A stretch of DNA of 24,026 nt from Thermomicrobiales bacterium (GTDB lineage Bacteria; Chloroflexota; Chloroflexia; Thermomicrobiales; UBA6265), in NCBI GenBank assembly GCA_025937615.1, contig JAICRA010000001.1, forward strand, positions 1 through 24,026, read 5' to 3'. Of the stretch, positions 1 to 6,632 are shown piece by piece. Below the pieces are notes generated by a model. It ran no database searches. It was not told the DNA's origin and saw only the letters and a program-made list of their open reading frames with translations. How positions within the stretch are numbered: the first letter of the stretch is position 1; the number at the start of each line of letters is the position of its first letter. The translations under genes and the position numbers were made by a program.

Positions 1-27
1 GCACCGCTCCAACTGCTGTCAATGAAT

Positions 28-46
28 CGCTCCGCCATTCGGAGCG
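28..46. other. Small hairpin in the leader region of the amidohydrolase operon
   Basis: A perfect 7-bp inverted repeat, CGCTCCG at 28-34 and CGGAGCG at 40-46, encloses a 5-nt loop. It lies in the non-coding stretch 1-154, upstream of the first gene. No T-run follows, so an intrinsic terminator is unlikely. It could be an operator or the end of an upstream transcript. A second short stem, CCCGG/CCGGG, sits at 83-95. Nothing else in 1-154 looks coding. Confidence 0.3.
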
Positions 47-72
47 TGAAAGCGATCATTGCCTGGCTCCGT

Positions 73-101
73 TTGGCGCATCCCCGGCGGCCGGGTATCG
101 T
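73..101 (+). promoter_or_regulatory. Possible sigma-70-type promoter for the amidohydrolase operon
   Basis: TTGGCG at 73-78 and TATCGT at 96-101 are separated by exactly 17 nt. Each matches four of six consensus positions. Transcription would begin near 108, about 47 nt before the ATG at 155, which fits the chosen start better than the upstream in-frame start at 59. The call rests on pattern only. Confidence 0.3.
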
Positions 102-154
102 TTCTCGGCGCATCTCGCGGGGTCAACCCAGGGACAGAAGTGGGTAGGCACGGC

Positions 155-1552
155 ATGGCAGACGCCGATGTCATCATCGAGAACGGGACGATCGTCATCG
201 AAGGCGGCGTGTTCCCAGCGGACGTCGTCATCGCGGACGAGCGGATCGCCGCGCTGACACTCGACGCAAGCGACTGGTCGGCCGCGGAGCGAATCGACGC
301 CACTGGACTCTGGCTCATTCCAGGCGGCATCGACACCCACACTCACTTCGAGGAACCCGATCCCCGTCTGCTTGAAGGATTCGCCTCTGGCGGCGCGGGC
401 GCGGGCGCCGGTGGGATTACGACTGCCGTCGAGATGCCCCAGGCGCATCCGACAACGACCACCCGGGAGCTGCTGAAGCAGAAGCAGCAGCTTGTCGAGC
501 AGAACGCTGTCATCGACATGGCCCTGTGGGGTGGAGTGATTGGCGCTCCCGGGCAGACTGCGAGTGACCTCGATGGGATGGCCCGGGAAGGCGCCGCCGC
601 GTTCAAATCGTTCATGGCCTCATCGTCGCCCTTCTTTCCCGCCGTCGATCACGCGCAATTGTTGTGGGCCATGCGCGAGGCTGCCCGTCTCGAGTTACCC
701 TACGGACTCCATGCCGAGGACCATCAGCTCCTGAGTGATGGGCTTGATCGCCTGCGAGCCGCCGGGCGTAAGGACCCGCTGGCGCACGCGGAATCGAGGC
801 CGCCCCTGGTTGAGACCGTTGCCGTGAACACGGCGCTCCTGCTGGCGAAGGAGACCGGATGCCACGTCCACATCTGTCACGTCGCCTCCGTCGGTGCGCT
901 TGCCCTCATCCGGGAAGCGAAAGAACGTGGCGTCCGCGTCACCGCCGAAACATGTCCCCAGTACCTCATGCTCAATACCGGCGATCTCGTTCGGCTTGCT
1001 GGCTTCGCGCGGTGCGCACCCGCCCTCCGCGAACAGACCGAGGTCGATGGTATCTGGGAGTACGTGTGCGATGGCACGATCGACCTCGTCTGCTCCGACC
1101 ACTGCCCCTACACCGTCGAAAGCAAACAGGCCGGAGACGACGACATCTTTGAGGCCCCGCTGGGGCTCTCCGGCGTACAGACGCTCTTGCCGGCCTTCTT
1201 CTCCGAGGCGGTTGTGAAACGAGGTCTGCCGGTGGAACGCTTCGTGGCGCTCATCGCCACGAATCCGGCCCGGATCTTTGGTCTTTACCCTCGCAAAGGA
1301 ACCCTCTCGGTCGGAGCAGACGCGGACATCGCCCTTTTCGATCCCGAGGCGACTTGGACGGTCACTGTCGATGACGCGCTGCACAAGCAGAAGTGGACTC
1401 CGTACGAAGGCAAGGAGATCACCGGCCGTGTCGTGCGGACGATTCGGCGAGGCGAGACGATCTTCGACGATACACTGCAGGGCTTCGAACGCATGACCGC
1501 CCGTCCGGGGTCCGGCAGATTCCTGCGCCGTGGATATGGAGAGACGACGTGA
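155..1552 (+). CDS. Allantoinase/hydantoinase-like cyclic amidohydrolase
   Basis: This 465-residue protein belongs to the metal-dependent amidohydrolase superfamily (allantoinase, dihydropyrimidinase/hydantoinase, dihydroorotase). These cytosolic enzymes hydrolyse a cyclic amide or ureide bond. Visible signatures are the binuclear-metal HxH (His62, His64) in GIDTHTHFEEP, a probable carboxylated Lys151 in AAFKSF, His186 in LHAED, His242 in HICHV, and Asp315 in CSDHCPY. The C-terminal KWTPYEGKEITGRV segment is typical of allantoinases, so AllB-like activity is favoured over hydantoinase, but substrate is not proven. The ATG at 155 is chosen because the protein then begins at the usual first beta strand (ADVIIENG), with a purine-rich GGTAGG 6 nt upstream; an in-frame start at 59 would add 32 unlikely residues. 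The stop overlaps the next start by 4 nt, so the two are translationally coupled. Confidence 0.85.
   Translation: MADADVIIENGTIVIEGGVFPADVVIADERIAALTLDASDWSAAERIDATGLWLIPGGIDTHTHFEEPDPRLLEGFASGGAGAGAGGITTAVEMPQAHPTTTTRELLKQKQQLVEQNAVIDMALWGGVIGAPGQTASDLDGMAREGAAAFKSFMASSSPFFPAVDHAQLLWAMREAARLELPYGLHAEDHQLLSDGLDRLRAAGRKDPLAHAESRPPLVETVAVNTALLLAKETGCHVHICHVASVGALALIREAKERGVRVTAETCPQYLMLNTGDLVRLAGFARCAPALREQTEVDGIWEYVCDGTIDLVCSDHCPYTVESKQAGDDDIFEAPLGLSGVQTLLPAFFSEAVVKRGLPVERFVALIATNPARIFGLYPRKGTLSVGADADIALFDPEATWTVTVDDALHKQKWTPYEGKEITGRVVRTIRRGETIFDDTLQGFERMTARPGSGRFLRRGYGETT
1538..1543 (+). promoter_or_regulatory. Ribosome binding site that fixes the GTG start at 1549
   Basis: GGAGAG lies 5 nt before GTG 1549, inside the end of the preceding gene. 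It supports a GTG start overlapping the upstream TGA (GTGA, 1549-1552) over the in-frame upstream start at 1393, which would lie deep inside the amidohydrolase gene. Confidence 0.6.
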
Positions 1553-2805
1553 CACCCAAGGTAGAGGCCAATGGACGCTGGATCGACCCCGACCGGGTCG
1601 AGTCCCTCATTCGGGAGCTGTCCCAGTACGGCGCCCACGGCGAAACCGGCGTGGCGCGGCTCGTCTACAGTCCAGAGTGGGTCGCCGCCCAGGATCAGGT
1701 GGCCGTCTGGATGGAAGAGTCGGGTCTGCGCGTGGAGCGGGACGCGGTCGGCAACGTCTGGGGTTATCTCGACGGCCACGACCGGGAGCGGCCTATCGTC
1801 GCAACCGGATCCCATATCGACAGCCAGAACCCCGGTGGGCGGTTTGACGGCGCACTTGGCGTCGTCGCCGGGATCGCCGCGGTGGCGGCATTGCGCGAGC
1901 GCCACGGGCAGCCGCGGCAGACAATTGGCGTCGTCTCGCTCGTCGAGGAGGAAGCGTCCCGCTTCCCGACCGCAAACTTCTGGGGCTCACGGGCGATTGT
2001 GGGGCGAATTGCGCCAGAGGAACCGCGACGGCTCCGCGGATACGATGGCGTGACGATGGCGGAGGCCATGCGCGATGTGGGACTCGACCCGGCCCTGCTC
2101 GGGGAGACACGCCGCGATGACATCGAAACGTTCATCGAGCTCCACATCGAGCAGGGGCCCTTCCTCGAGCGCGAGGACATCCCGGTCGGCGTCGTGGAGA
2201 AGATCACCGGTTACCGCCAGTACCTTGTCACGTTGGAGGGTTCTGCCAACCACGCTGGCACGACCCCGATGGATCTGCGACGGGACGCGATGGCCGGCGC
2301 GGCTGAGATCATCAGCGGCGTGATCAATACGGCGCACCGCATGGGACGCCCCTGTGTGACGACCGTCGGCCGGGTCATCGTCTCCCCCAACGAGCGGGCC
2401 GTTATTCCGCGGCAGGTCGCCTTCACGGTCGACGCGCGATCGCCCGACCCGGCGCAGCGCGAGCTCCTCCTGGCCCGGCACGAGGCACTGATCGACGAGG
2501 TCGCGCTGCGGCGCGATCTGTCGGTCACCCTGCGTGTCGACAGTGATCGGCCCCCGGTGGCGTGCGACCCCGACGTGGTCGCAAGAATTGCCAACGCCGC
2601 GGCGGAAGCCGGAGTGCCGGCGATACCGATGACGTCTGGTGCTGTGCACGACAGCATGCAGCTCGCTGAGATCGCGAAGATCGCTATGATCTTCGTCCGC
2701 TCCCGAGGCGGCATCAGTCACAGCCCGGAGGAGTTCACCTCGGCAGACGACGCGGCCGCCGGCACCGAGGTGCTGGCTCGCACGCTGCACGCGCTGGCAT
2801 ATTGA
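1549..2805 (+). CDS. M20-family allantoate / N-carbamoyl-L-amino-acid amidohydrolase
   Basis: A 418-residue Zn-dependent amidohydrolase, the usual length for the allantoate amidohydrolase/N-carbamoyl-L-amino-acid hydrolase/ureidoglycolate hydrolase group. Family ligands are visible in order: His89 (GSHIDS), bridging Asp100 (GGRFDG), the Glu pair at 134-135 (EEEASRF), His199 (ELHIEQG) and His391 (GGISHSPEE). The dimerisation-domain signature NHAGTTPMDLRRDA is at about 234-247, and SGAVHDSM is near 363-370. Members of this family remove the carbamoyl or ureido group from the ring-opened product of the preceding type of enzyme, so the two adjacent coupled genes make biochemical sense as consecutive steps. 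It starts with GTG at 1549 and ends with TGA at 2803-2805, overlapping the next gene by 4 nt if the TTG at 2802 is used. Which of the three family activities it has cannot be decided from sequence alone. Confidence 0.85.
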   Translation: MTPKVEANGRWIDPDRVESLIRELSQYGAHGETGVARLVYSPEWVAAQDQVAVWMEESGLRVERDAVGNVWGYLDGHDRERPIVATGSHIDSQNPGGRFDGALGVVAGIAAVAALRERHGQPRQTIGVVSLVEEEASRFPTANFWGSRAIVGRIAPEEPRRLRGYDGVTMAEAMRDVGLDPALLGETRRDDIETFIELHIEQGPFLEREDIPVGVVEKITGYRQYLVTLEGSANHAGTTPMDLRRDAMAGAAEIISGVINTAHRMGRPCVTTVGRVIVSPNERAVIPRQVAFTVDARSPDPAQRELLLARHEALIDEVALRRDLSVTLRVDSDRPPVACDPDVVARIANAAAEAGVPAIPMTSGAVHDSMQLAEIAKIAMIFVRSRGGISHSPEEFTSADDAAAGTEVLARTLHALAY

Positions 2806-3866
2806 TCGTGACTAAGGCAACCGGCGATCGGGTCGTGGTGATGGTCACCTCACCCCTGGAACCCGAGTACGTCGAGCGCATCGCCAGCGCGTTCCCGGAT
2901 CGCATTGACCTGATCTTCCGTCCCGATCTGCTGCCGGCGCCGCGCTACATCGCCGACCACGGCGATCCGGCATGGCGGCGCAATCCCGCTCAGGAGCAGG
3001 AATGGCACGGGCTCCTGGGTAAGGCGGAGGTTCTCCTCGACTTCCCCCAGCAGGAGCCTCGTCCCCTCCTGGAACTAGCCCCGAAGCTGCGCTGGGTGCA
3101 GACCACGTCCGCCGGCGTCGGCCCGCTCGTGCAGCGGCTCGGTTTGCAGGATTCCCACCTCATCGTCACCACCGCCAGTGGCATCCACGCCCAGCCGCTC
3201 GCCGAGTTTGTCTTTGCCGCGCTGCTTTACCACACCAAGGAGCTCGGCCGCCTCAAAGAAGAACAGCAGGCACACCAGTGGCATCGCTTCGCCGGCATCG
3301 AGCTCGCCGGGCGGACAATGACCATCATCGGACCCGGCCGCATCGGCCGGGAGATCGGTCGCATCGCCCGCGCATTCCGCATGCGTGTGGTTGCCCTGGG
3401 GCGGGACTGCGATCCGGCGAGGGTGGAATCGCTTGGCGTCGACCAGCTCTACAGTCGCGAGCAACTGCACCGCATGCTGGCCGAAGCCGACTGTCTGGTC
3501 GTCTGTGCTCCGCTCACCCCGGAGACCGAAGACCTCTTAGGAGCGGCCGAGTTTGACGCGCTCAAGCCCGGGGCGGTCTTCGTAAACATCGGGCGAGGCG
3601 CGATCGTCGACGAGACCGCGCTGCTGCGCGGCCTGCGCGAGGGACGCATTGCCTTCGCCGCTCTGGACGTGTTCCGAGAAGAACCGCTACCGTCGGAATC
3701 GCCGTTCTGGGATCTGCCGAATGTCCTGATCAACCCCCACTCGGCAAGCACCGTAGCAACGGAAAACGCCAAGATCACCGACCTGTTCATCAGAAATCTC
3801 GGTCACTACCTCGCCGGTGAGGTCGACCAGATGTCTCCCATACTCGACAAGCAGCGGCTCTACTAG
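2802..3866 (+). CDS. D-2-hydroxyacid dehydrogenase (glyoxylate/hydroxypyruvate-reductase type)
   Basis: The 354-residue protein is an NAD(P)-dependent D-isomer-specific 2-hydroxyacid dehydrogenase, reversibly reducing a 2-oxo acid to a D-2-hydroxy acid. The Rossmann loop GPGRIG is at 177-182. The catalytic set is Arg265 in NIGRG, Glu294 in FREEP and His313 in NPHSAS, with SGIHAQPLAEF at about 126-136. A TTG at 2802 overlaps the previous stop (TTGA), implying coupling; GTG at 2808 is an equally reasonable start, and neither has a clear Shine-Dalgarno sequence. The operon position suggests a role on glyoxylate or another oxo acid released by ureide breakdown; this is inference, as substrate residues cannot be read reliably. 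Confidence 0.82.
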   Translation: MIVTKATGDRVVVMVTSPLEPEYVERIASAFPDRIDLIFRPDLLPAPRYIADHGDPAWRRNPAQEQEWHGLLGKAEVLLDFPQQEPRPLLELAPKLRWVQTTSAGVGPLVQRLGLQDSHLIVTTASGIHAQPLAEFVFAALLYHTKELGRLKEEQQAHQWHRFAGIELAGRTMTIIGPGRIGREIGRIARAFRMRVVALGRDCDPARVESLGVDQLYSREQLHRMLAEADCLVVCAPLTPETEDLLGAAEFDALKPGAVFVNIGRGAIVDETALLRGLREGRIAFAALDVFREEPLPSESPFWDLPNVLINPHSASTVATENAKITDLFIRNLGHYLAGEVDQMSPILDKQRLY

Positions 3867-3887
3867 CGCACTGGCACTTCATTTGGT

Positions 3888-3918
3888 GCAGCCGACCTGG
3901 GTCATCCCCGTAGGCTGC
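3888..3918 (+). terminator. Possible terminator hairpin after the amidohydrolase operon
   Basis: GCAGCC at 3888-3893 pairs with GGCTGC at 3913-3918, and GGG/CCC (3899-3901, 3906-3908) can pair inside the loop. It begins 22 nt after the stop of the dehydrogenase gene. There is no strong T-run (CTTTG follows at a distance), so it may be a weak or factor-dependent terminator. Confidence 0.3.
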
Positions 3919-3983
3919 GGCTGCGCTTTGGCCCCCACTCCCGGTGATTGGAAGGTGCTTCATTGTCGTGACTCAGCGCCATG

Positions 3984-4001
3984 AAGACCTTCAAGACCTT
4001 T
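3984..4001. repeat. Two tandem 9-nt units
   Basis: AAGACCTTC at 3984-3992 is followed directly by AAGACCTTT at 3993-4001. It lies in the 236-nt non-coding gap 3867-4102. It is short and may be chance, but similar 9-nt tandem units occur at 18671-18706. Confidence 0.35.
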
Positions 4002-4013
4002 CCGCCGTAGATA

Positions 4014-4041
4014 CCCATGGCCACAGAGTTGGCCCCATGGG
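4014..4041. promoter_or_regulatory. Inverted repeat over the promoter region (possible operator)
   Basis: CCCATGGCC at 4014-4022 is repeated in reverse complement at 4031-4041 as GGCC-c-CATGGG, a 9-bp stem with a single bulged C and an 8-nt spacer. It ends two bases before the extended -10 element at 4044 and would cover the -35 zone, which is where a repressor or activator could act. Confidence 0.35.
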
Positions 4042-4043
4042 GG

Positions 4044-4052
4044 TGCTATAGT
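4044..4052 (+). promoter_or_regulatory. Extended -10 promoter element for the secreted-protein gene
   Basis: TGCTATAGT consists of a TGn extension plus TATAGT, with five of six matches to the -10 consensus, 50 nt before the ATG at 4103. No good -35 hexamer stands 17 nt upstream, as is common for extended -10 promoters. Similar elements occur before two other plus-strand genes (11190-11198 and 15587-15595). Confidence 0.45.
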
Positions 4053-4102
4053 GGCCGTTCGTACACTGACAACCTGCGCCGCGGGTTGGGAGGACGTTCG
4101 AT

Positions 4103-4762
4103 ATGCGAGGATGGCGAGCGCTGACGATCGCGCCGCTTGCGACACTACTGGCGACCGGCCCGGTTCTTGCCCAGGATGGTACGCCGGAAGCGGATGGCGC
4201 CGAAAACCCGCGACTTGTCGCTCCCTCGGAATGCGTCGCGGAGCCACAGGCCTACGAGGACATCGCGGCCATTCTCAATCTCGATGGCGACGGCGTGCCC
4301 GCGCCGGCAATGACCCAGATCACCCCCCCACTTGGCGAGATCGCCGACGTCAAGACCTCCATTTCCATCAAAGAGGCCGCGCGCGCAGTTGTGGCCTGCT
4401 TCAACGCCGGAGATATACCACGGGCGGCGGGGCTTATGACGGAGAACGGCGTGCGGCGCGCCTACTGGGGCTTGACCATCGACGCGGACAACCGCGAACT
4501 GGCCCGCACCCGCATCGCCGCGCCCCAGCAGCGCACCGAAGAGACGTTGGTTCGACTGATCACCGTGACCGACATCTCGGTCCTTCCGGATGGGCGGGTC
4601 ACCGCCTTCGTTGTCCTCAACGAGCCGCTCCTGCCCCCCTCGGGTCCGGAGACATTGTTGTTCGTCTTCGCCAACCAGGACGGTCGGTGGCTGGTCGACG
4701 ACTGGATCGACTTCTCGATCGTTCCGCCCGACTTTGGAGAAGAGGCCACGCCCACCAGCTAG
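4103..4762 (+). CDS. Secreted protein of unknown function, NTF2/SnoaL-like fold suspected
   Basis: The 219-residue protein starts with a clear Sec signal peptide: Arg near the N-terminus, a hydrophobic stretch at 6-20 and a probable cut after VLA at 23. The ATG at 4103 has GGGAGGA 8 nt upstream. After a short acidic linker comes a globular part. The run around 92-112 (a Cys, then FNAGDIPRAAGLMT) and a late DGRWLVDDW segment resemble the ends of NTF2/SnoaL-like cone domains, where they frame a ligand pocket; this is resemblance only. Cys44 and Cys99 are the only cysteines in the predicted mature part and could form a disulfide outside the cell. It is probably a single-gene unit, with its own promoter (4044-4052) and a hairpin after it (4778-4821). 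I do not recognise a specific function. Confidence 0.7.
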   Translation: MRGWRALTIAPLATLLATGPVLAQDGTPEADGAENPRLVAPSECVAEPQAYEDIAAILNLDGDGVPAPAMTQITPPLGEIADVKTSISIKEAARAVVACFNAGDIPRAAGLMTENGVRRAYWGLTIDADNRELARTRIAAPQQRTEETLVRLITVTDISVLPDGRVTAFVVLNEPLLPPSGPETLLFVFANQDGRWLVDDWIDFSIVPPDFGEEATPTS

Positions 4763-4777
4763 GAGGCGCGAGGAATT

Positions 4778-4821
4778 GAGGAAGAGCGCGCCGCCAGACA
4801 TCCTTCCTGGCGGCGTTCCTC
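4778..4821 (+). terminator. Long GC-rich hairpin after the secreted-protein gene
   Basis: GAGGAA (4778-4783) plus CGCCGCCAG (4789-4797) pair with CTGGCGGCG (4807-4815) plus TTCCTC (4816-4821). The result is a 15-bp stem with a 5-nt bulge on one side and a 9-nt loop. It begins 15 nt after the stop and ends 34 nt before the next start. There is no T-run, so it may act as a terminator, an mRNA stabiliser or an attenuator for the hydrolase gene. Confidence 0.5.
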
Positions 4822-4855
4822 GTTGGCGCCCGGTTGTTGTGAGGAGGAGTTGATC

Positions 4856-5668
4856 GTGCCGTCGACACGAGTCGGAGACCTCGACGTCGCCTGGGATGTC
4901 GCCGGACCCACCGGCGGCGCACCCGTCCTGATGATCAATGGCTTGGGCGCGGTGCGGGGAAGTTGGTATCTGCAAGTCCCGGCCCTCGCCGAGCGCTACC
5001 GCGTCTACACGTACGACAACCGGGACGTCGGTGAGACCGGCTGCGGGGAAGCCACGAGTGGGTACGGCATCGATCAGTTTGCCCGCGATGCCGCTGGATT
5101 GGTCGATTCGATGGAGATTGGACCGGTTCATGTCATCGGCGCGTCCATGGGGGGCACGATCGCTCAGGAGTTAGCGCTAGCTCGCCCCGACCTGGTGCGC
5201 AGCGTCCAAATCGTCTGCTCGTGGCCGCACACTGACCCCTGGCTAGCCGAGCTCATTCTGCAATGGAAGTCGCTGTTCTTCGCCATGGGCGCGTTCGACT
5301 GGGCACGAAACACCTGGGTCTGGGTCTTCACCTATCGCTGGTTCCGCGACCCCGAGAAGATGGCCGCTCTACGCCACGACGCCGAGTCGAATCCCCTTCC
5401 GCAGACGCCGGAGATGTTCGGGCGCCAGTGCGACGCCATCGTCCCATTTGACGCACGTGATCGCCTGGCGGCGATCACCGCACCGACTCACATCATCGCC
5501 GGTGAGGAAGATATCTTCACTCCACCCCGTTTTTCGCGGGAGATCGCGTCCGCAATTCCCGGATCGACACTCTCTATCCTGCCTGAGGTTGGGCACGGCA
5601 TGTTCTGGGAAACCCCGGAGGCATTCAACGACGCGCTGCTCGGCTTCCTTGGCCGCTATGACACGTGA
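4856..5668 (+). CDS. Alpha/beta-fold hydrolase
   Basis: This is a 270-residue cytosolic alpha/beta hydrolase of the enol-lactonase/esterase type. The nucleophile elbow GASMGG places the catalytic Ser at residue 97. The acid is probably Asp in GEEDIFTPP and the base His in VGHGMFWETPE near the C-terminus. The oxyanion-side loop is INGLGAVRGSW, and YDNRDVGETG is typical of the family. GTG 4856 is taken as the start because GGAGGAG sits 6 nt before it; an in-frame TTG at 4823 would add 11 residues and place the start inside the base of the upstream hairpin region. Family members act on esters, lactones, peptides or halides, so substrate cannot be named. No operon partner is obvious; the next gene is 205 nt downstream. 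Confidence 0.8.
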   Translation: MPSTRVGDLDVAWDVAGPTGGAPVLMINGLGAVRGSWYLQVPALAERYRVYTYDNRDVGETGCGEATSGYGIDQFARDAAGLVDSMEIGPVHVIGASMGGTIAQELALARPDLVRSVQIVCSWPHTDPWLAELILQWKSLFFAMGAFDWARNTWVWVFTYRWFRDPEKMAALRHDAESNPLPQTPEMFGRQCDAIVPFDARDRLAAITAPTHIIAGEEDIFTPPRFSREIASAIPGSTLSILPEVGHGMFWETPEAFNDALLGFLGRYDT

Positions 5669-5736
5669 CGAATCACGTCTGCCGAAACGACGCCGCTTTT
5701 CAGCGCGTTCCTGGAGTTGTCGTTGCCGTGTTCGCT

Positions 5737-5752
5737 CGGTACCGGTGTACCG
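5737..5752. other. Inverted repeat in the gap before the excalibur-like gene
   Basis: CGGTAC at 5737-5742 and GTACCG at 5747-5752 flank a 4-nt spacer. This is a perfect 6-bp dyad in the non-coding gap 5669-5873. It could be an operator or a small hairpin. The rest of the gap shows no gene and no convincing promoter. Confidence 0.25.
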
Positions 5753-5873
5753 GGGCTGCGTCTTGCGCCGCGATGCGGGGAACGACTACGTTGCGACACT
5801 AGCTGATCACCGCGGTCGGCCGCCCTCCTTCGCCTATTGGCGCGGCGACTGTGCTCAAGCCGGGAGAACTAGC

Positions 5874-6479
5874 ATGAATCGATATCTGCCATTGTTCGGA
5901 GCGGCCCTACTCGCAGTCGCCTCCTCGCTGGGCTCGATCTCCGCGCAGACCGGGATCCCAGTCAATGCGAACGGGTCGTCCGCCGTTGCGGACGACGATG
6001 GTATGTCGACCGCCTCGGGCGCCGGTGAAGACATCACCTTCGGAGACGTGTTCACCGGCGGCTCGCGGGGCGAAACGCTCGGCGATCCGAACGCCGTCTA
6101 CTCGCCGATGGTCCCGGACAATCCGGATCCAAACGGCGGCGTACCGGTGGTGCCGGGTGCCGGCGACGGTCTCATCGGCGGCGCGCCCATCATGCCCGTC
6201 CCAGCCGCTCCAGTCTCCACGACTGCGACCGCGACCAATCCCGTCCCCACGGAAGGCGCCACAACGGAAACCGTTCCGGTCGAAGCCGCACCGGCCGAAT
6301 CCGCACCAGTTACCACGGACACAGCGGCGGCCACTGGCGGGTTCTGTTCGCAGTACGCCACTTGGTACGACGCGCAGATTGCCTACGAAAACCTCGGCGC
6401 GACGGCGGCGGATGCAGCGCTCGTGCAAGAGGTCGATCCCAACTACGACGGGATTGCCTGCGAGGAGATGATGGTCTAA
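5874..6479 (+). CDS. Secreted protein with Pro/Thr/Ala linker and excalibur-like C-terminus
   Basis: The 201-residue exported protein has a Sec signal peptide (hydrophobic 5-20, likely cut after SISA at 24), a Gly/Asp/Asn/Pro-rich segment at 25-105 and a Pro/Ala/Thr/Glu-rich linker at about 105-155. A C-terminal domain of about 46 residues carries Cys158 and the motif DPNYDGIACEE (188-198, Cys196). Cys...DxNxDGxxCE is the excalibur pattern, an extracellular putative calcium-binding module resembling half an EF hand. The usual third Asp-Asp spacing is only partly kept, so metal binding is inferred. ATG 5874 has GGGAGA 6 nt upstream; longer in-frame extensions to 5448 overlap the hydrolase gene and would bury the signal peptide. 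A strong terminator follows at 6506-6533, so this is probably monocistronic. Confidence 0.72.
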   Translation: MNRYLPLFGAALLAVASSLGSISAQTGIPVNANGSSAVADDDGMSTASGAGEDITFGDVFTGGSRGETLGDPNAVYSPMVPDNPDPNGGVPVVPGAGDGLIGGAPIMPVPAAPVSTTATATNPVPTEGATTETVPVEAAPAESAPVTTDTAAATGGFCSQYATWYDAQIAYENLGATAADAALVQEVDPNYDGIACEEMMV

Positions 6480-6505
6480 CCGGCGTTCGCGCCCTGACTG
6501 ACGGT

Positions 6506-6540
6506 CCCCTCTTTCGGCACGCCGAAAGAGGGGATCTTGT
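6506..6540 (+). terminator. Rho-independent terminator
   Basis: A perfect 12-bp stem is formed by CCCCTCTTTCGG (6506-6517) and CCGAAAGAGGGG (6522-6533), with a 4-nt CACG loop, followed by ATCTTGTTGT. It starts 27 nt after the stop of the excalibur-like gene and is the clearest plus-strand terminator in the window. Confidence 0.85.
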
Positions 6541-6632
6541 TGTCCGCGGCTGGACACCCGTTCTCGGCTACGATGCGTGTCATCCGGCACGCAGACGAGA
6601 CGTCAAGCTGACGCAAATGGGAAGGAGCCTTG

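Noticed and set aside
695..1555. Minus-strand 286-residue open frame opposite the allantoinase-like gene
   Set aside because: It lies wholly antisense to a gene with intact family motifs. Long antisense frames are expected in high-GC DNA, and its product shows no recognisable domain.
1987..2790. Minus-strand 267-residue open frame opposite the M20 amidohydrolase
   Set aside because: It is a His/Arg/Asp-rich translation mirroring the codon bias of the real gene, with no motif and no start signal.
4145..5131. Minus-strand 328-residue open frame
   Set aside because: It runs across the secreted-protein gene, its hairpin and the hydrolase start, all supported on the plus strand; composition is shadow-like.
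5907..6590. Minus-strand 227-residue Arg/Gly-rich open frame
   Set aside because: It is antisense to the excalibur-like gene and crosses its terminator; no family features.
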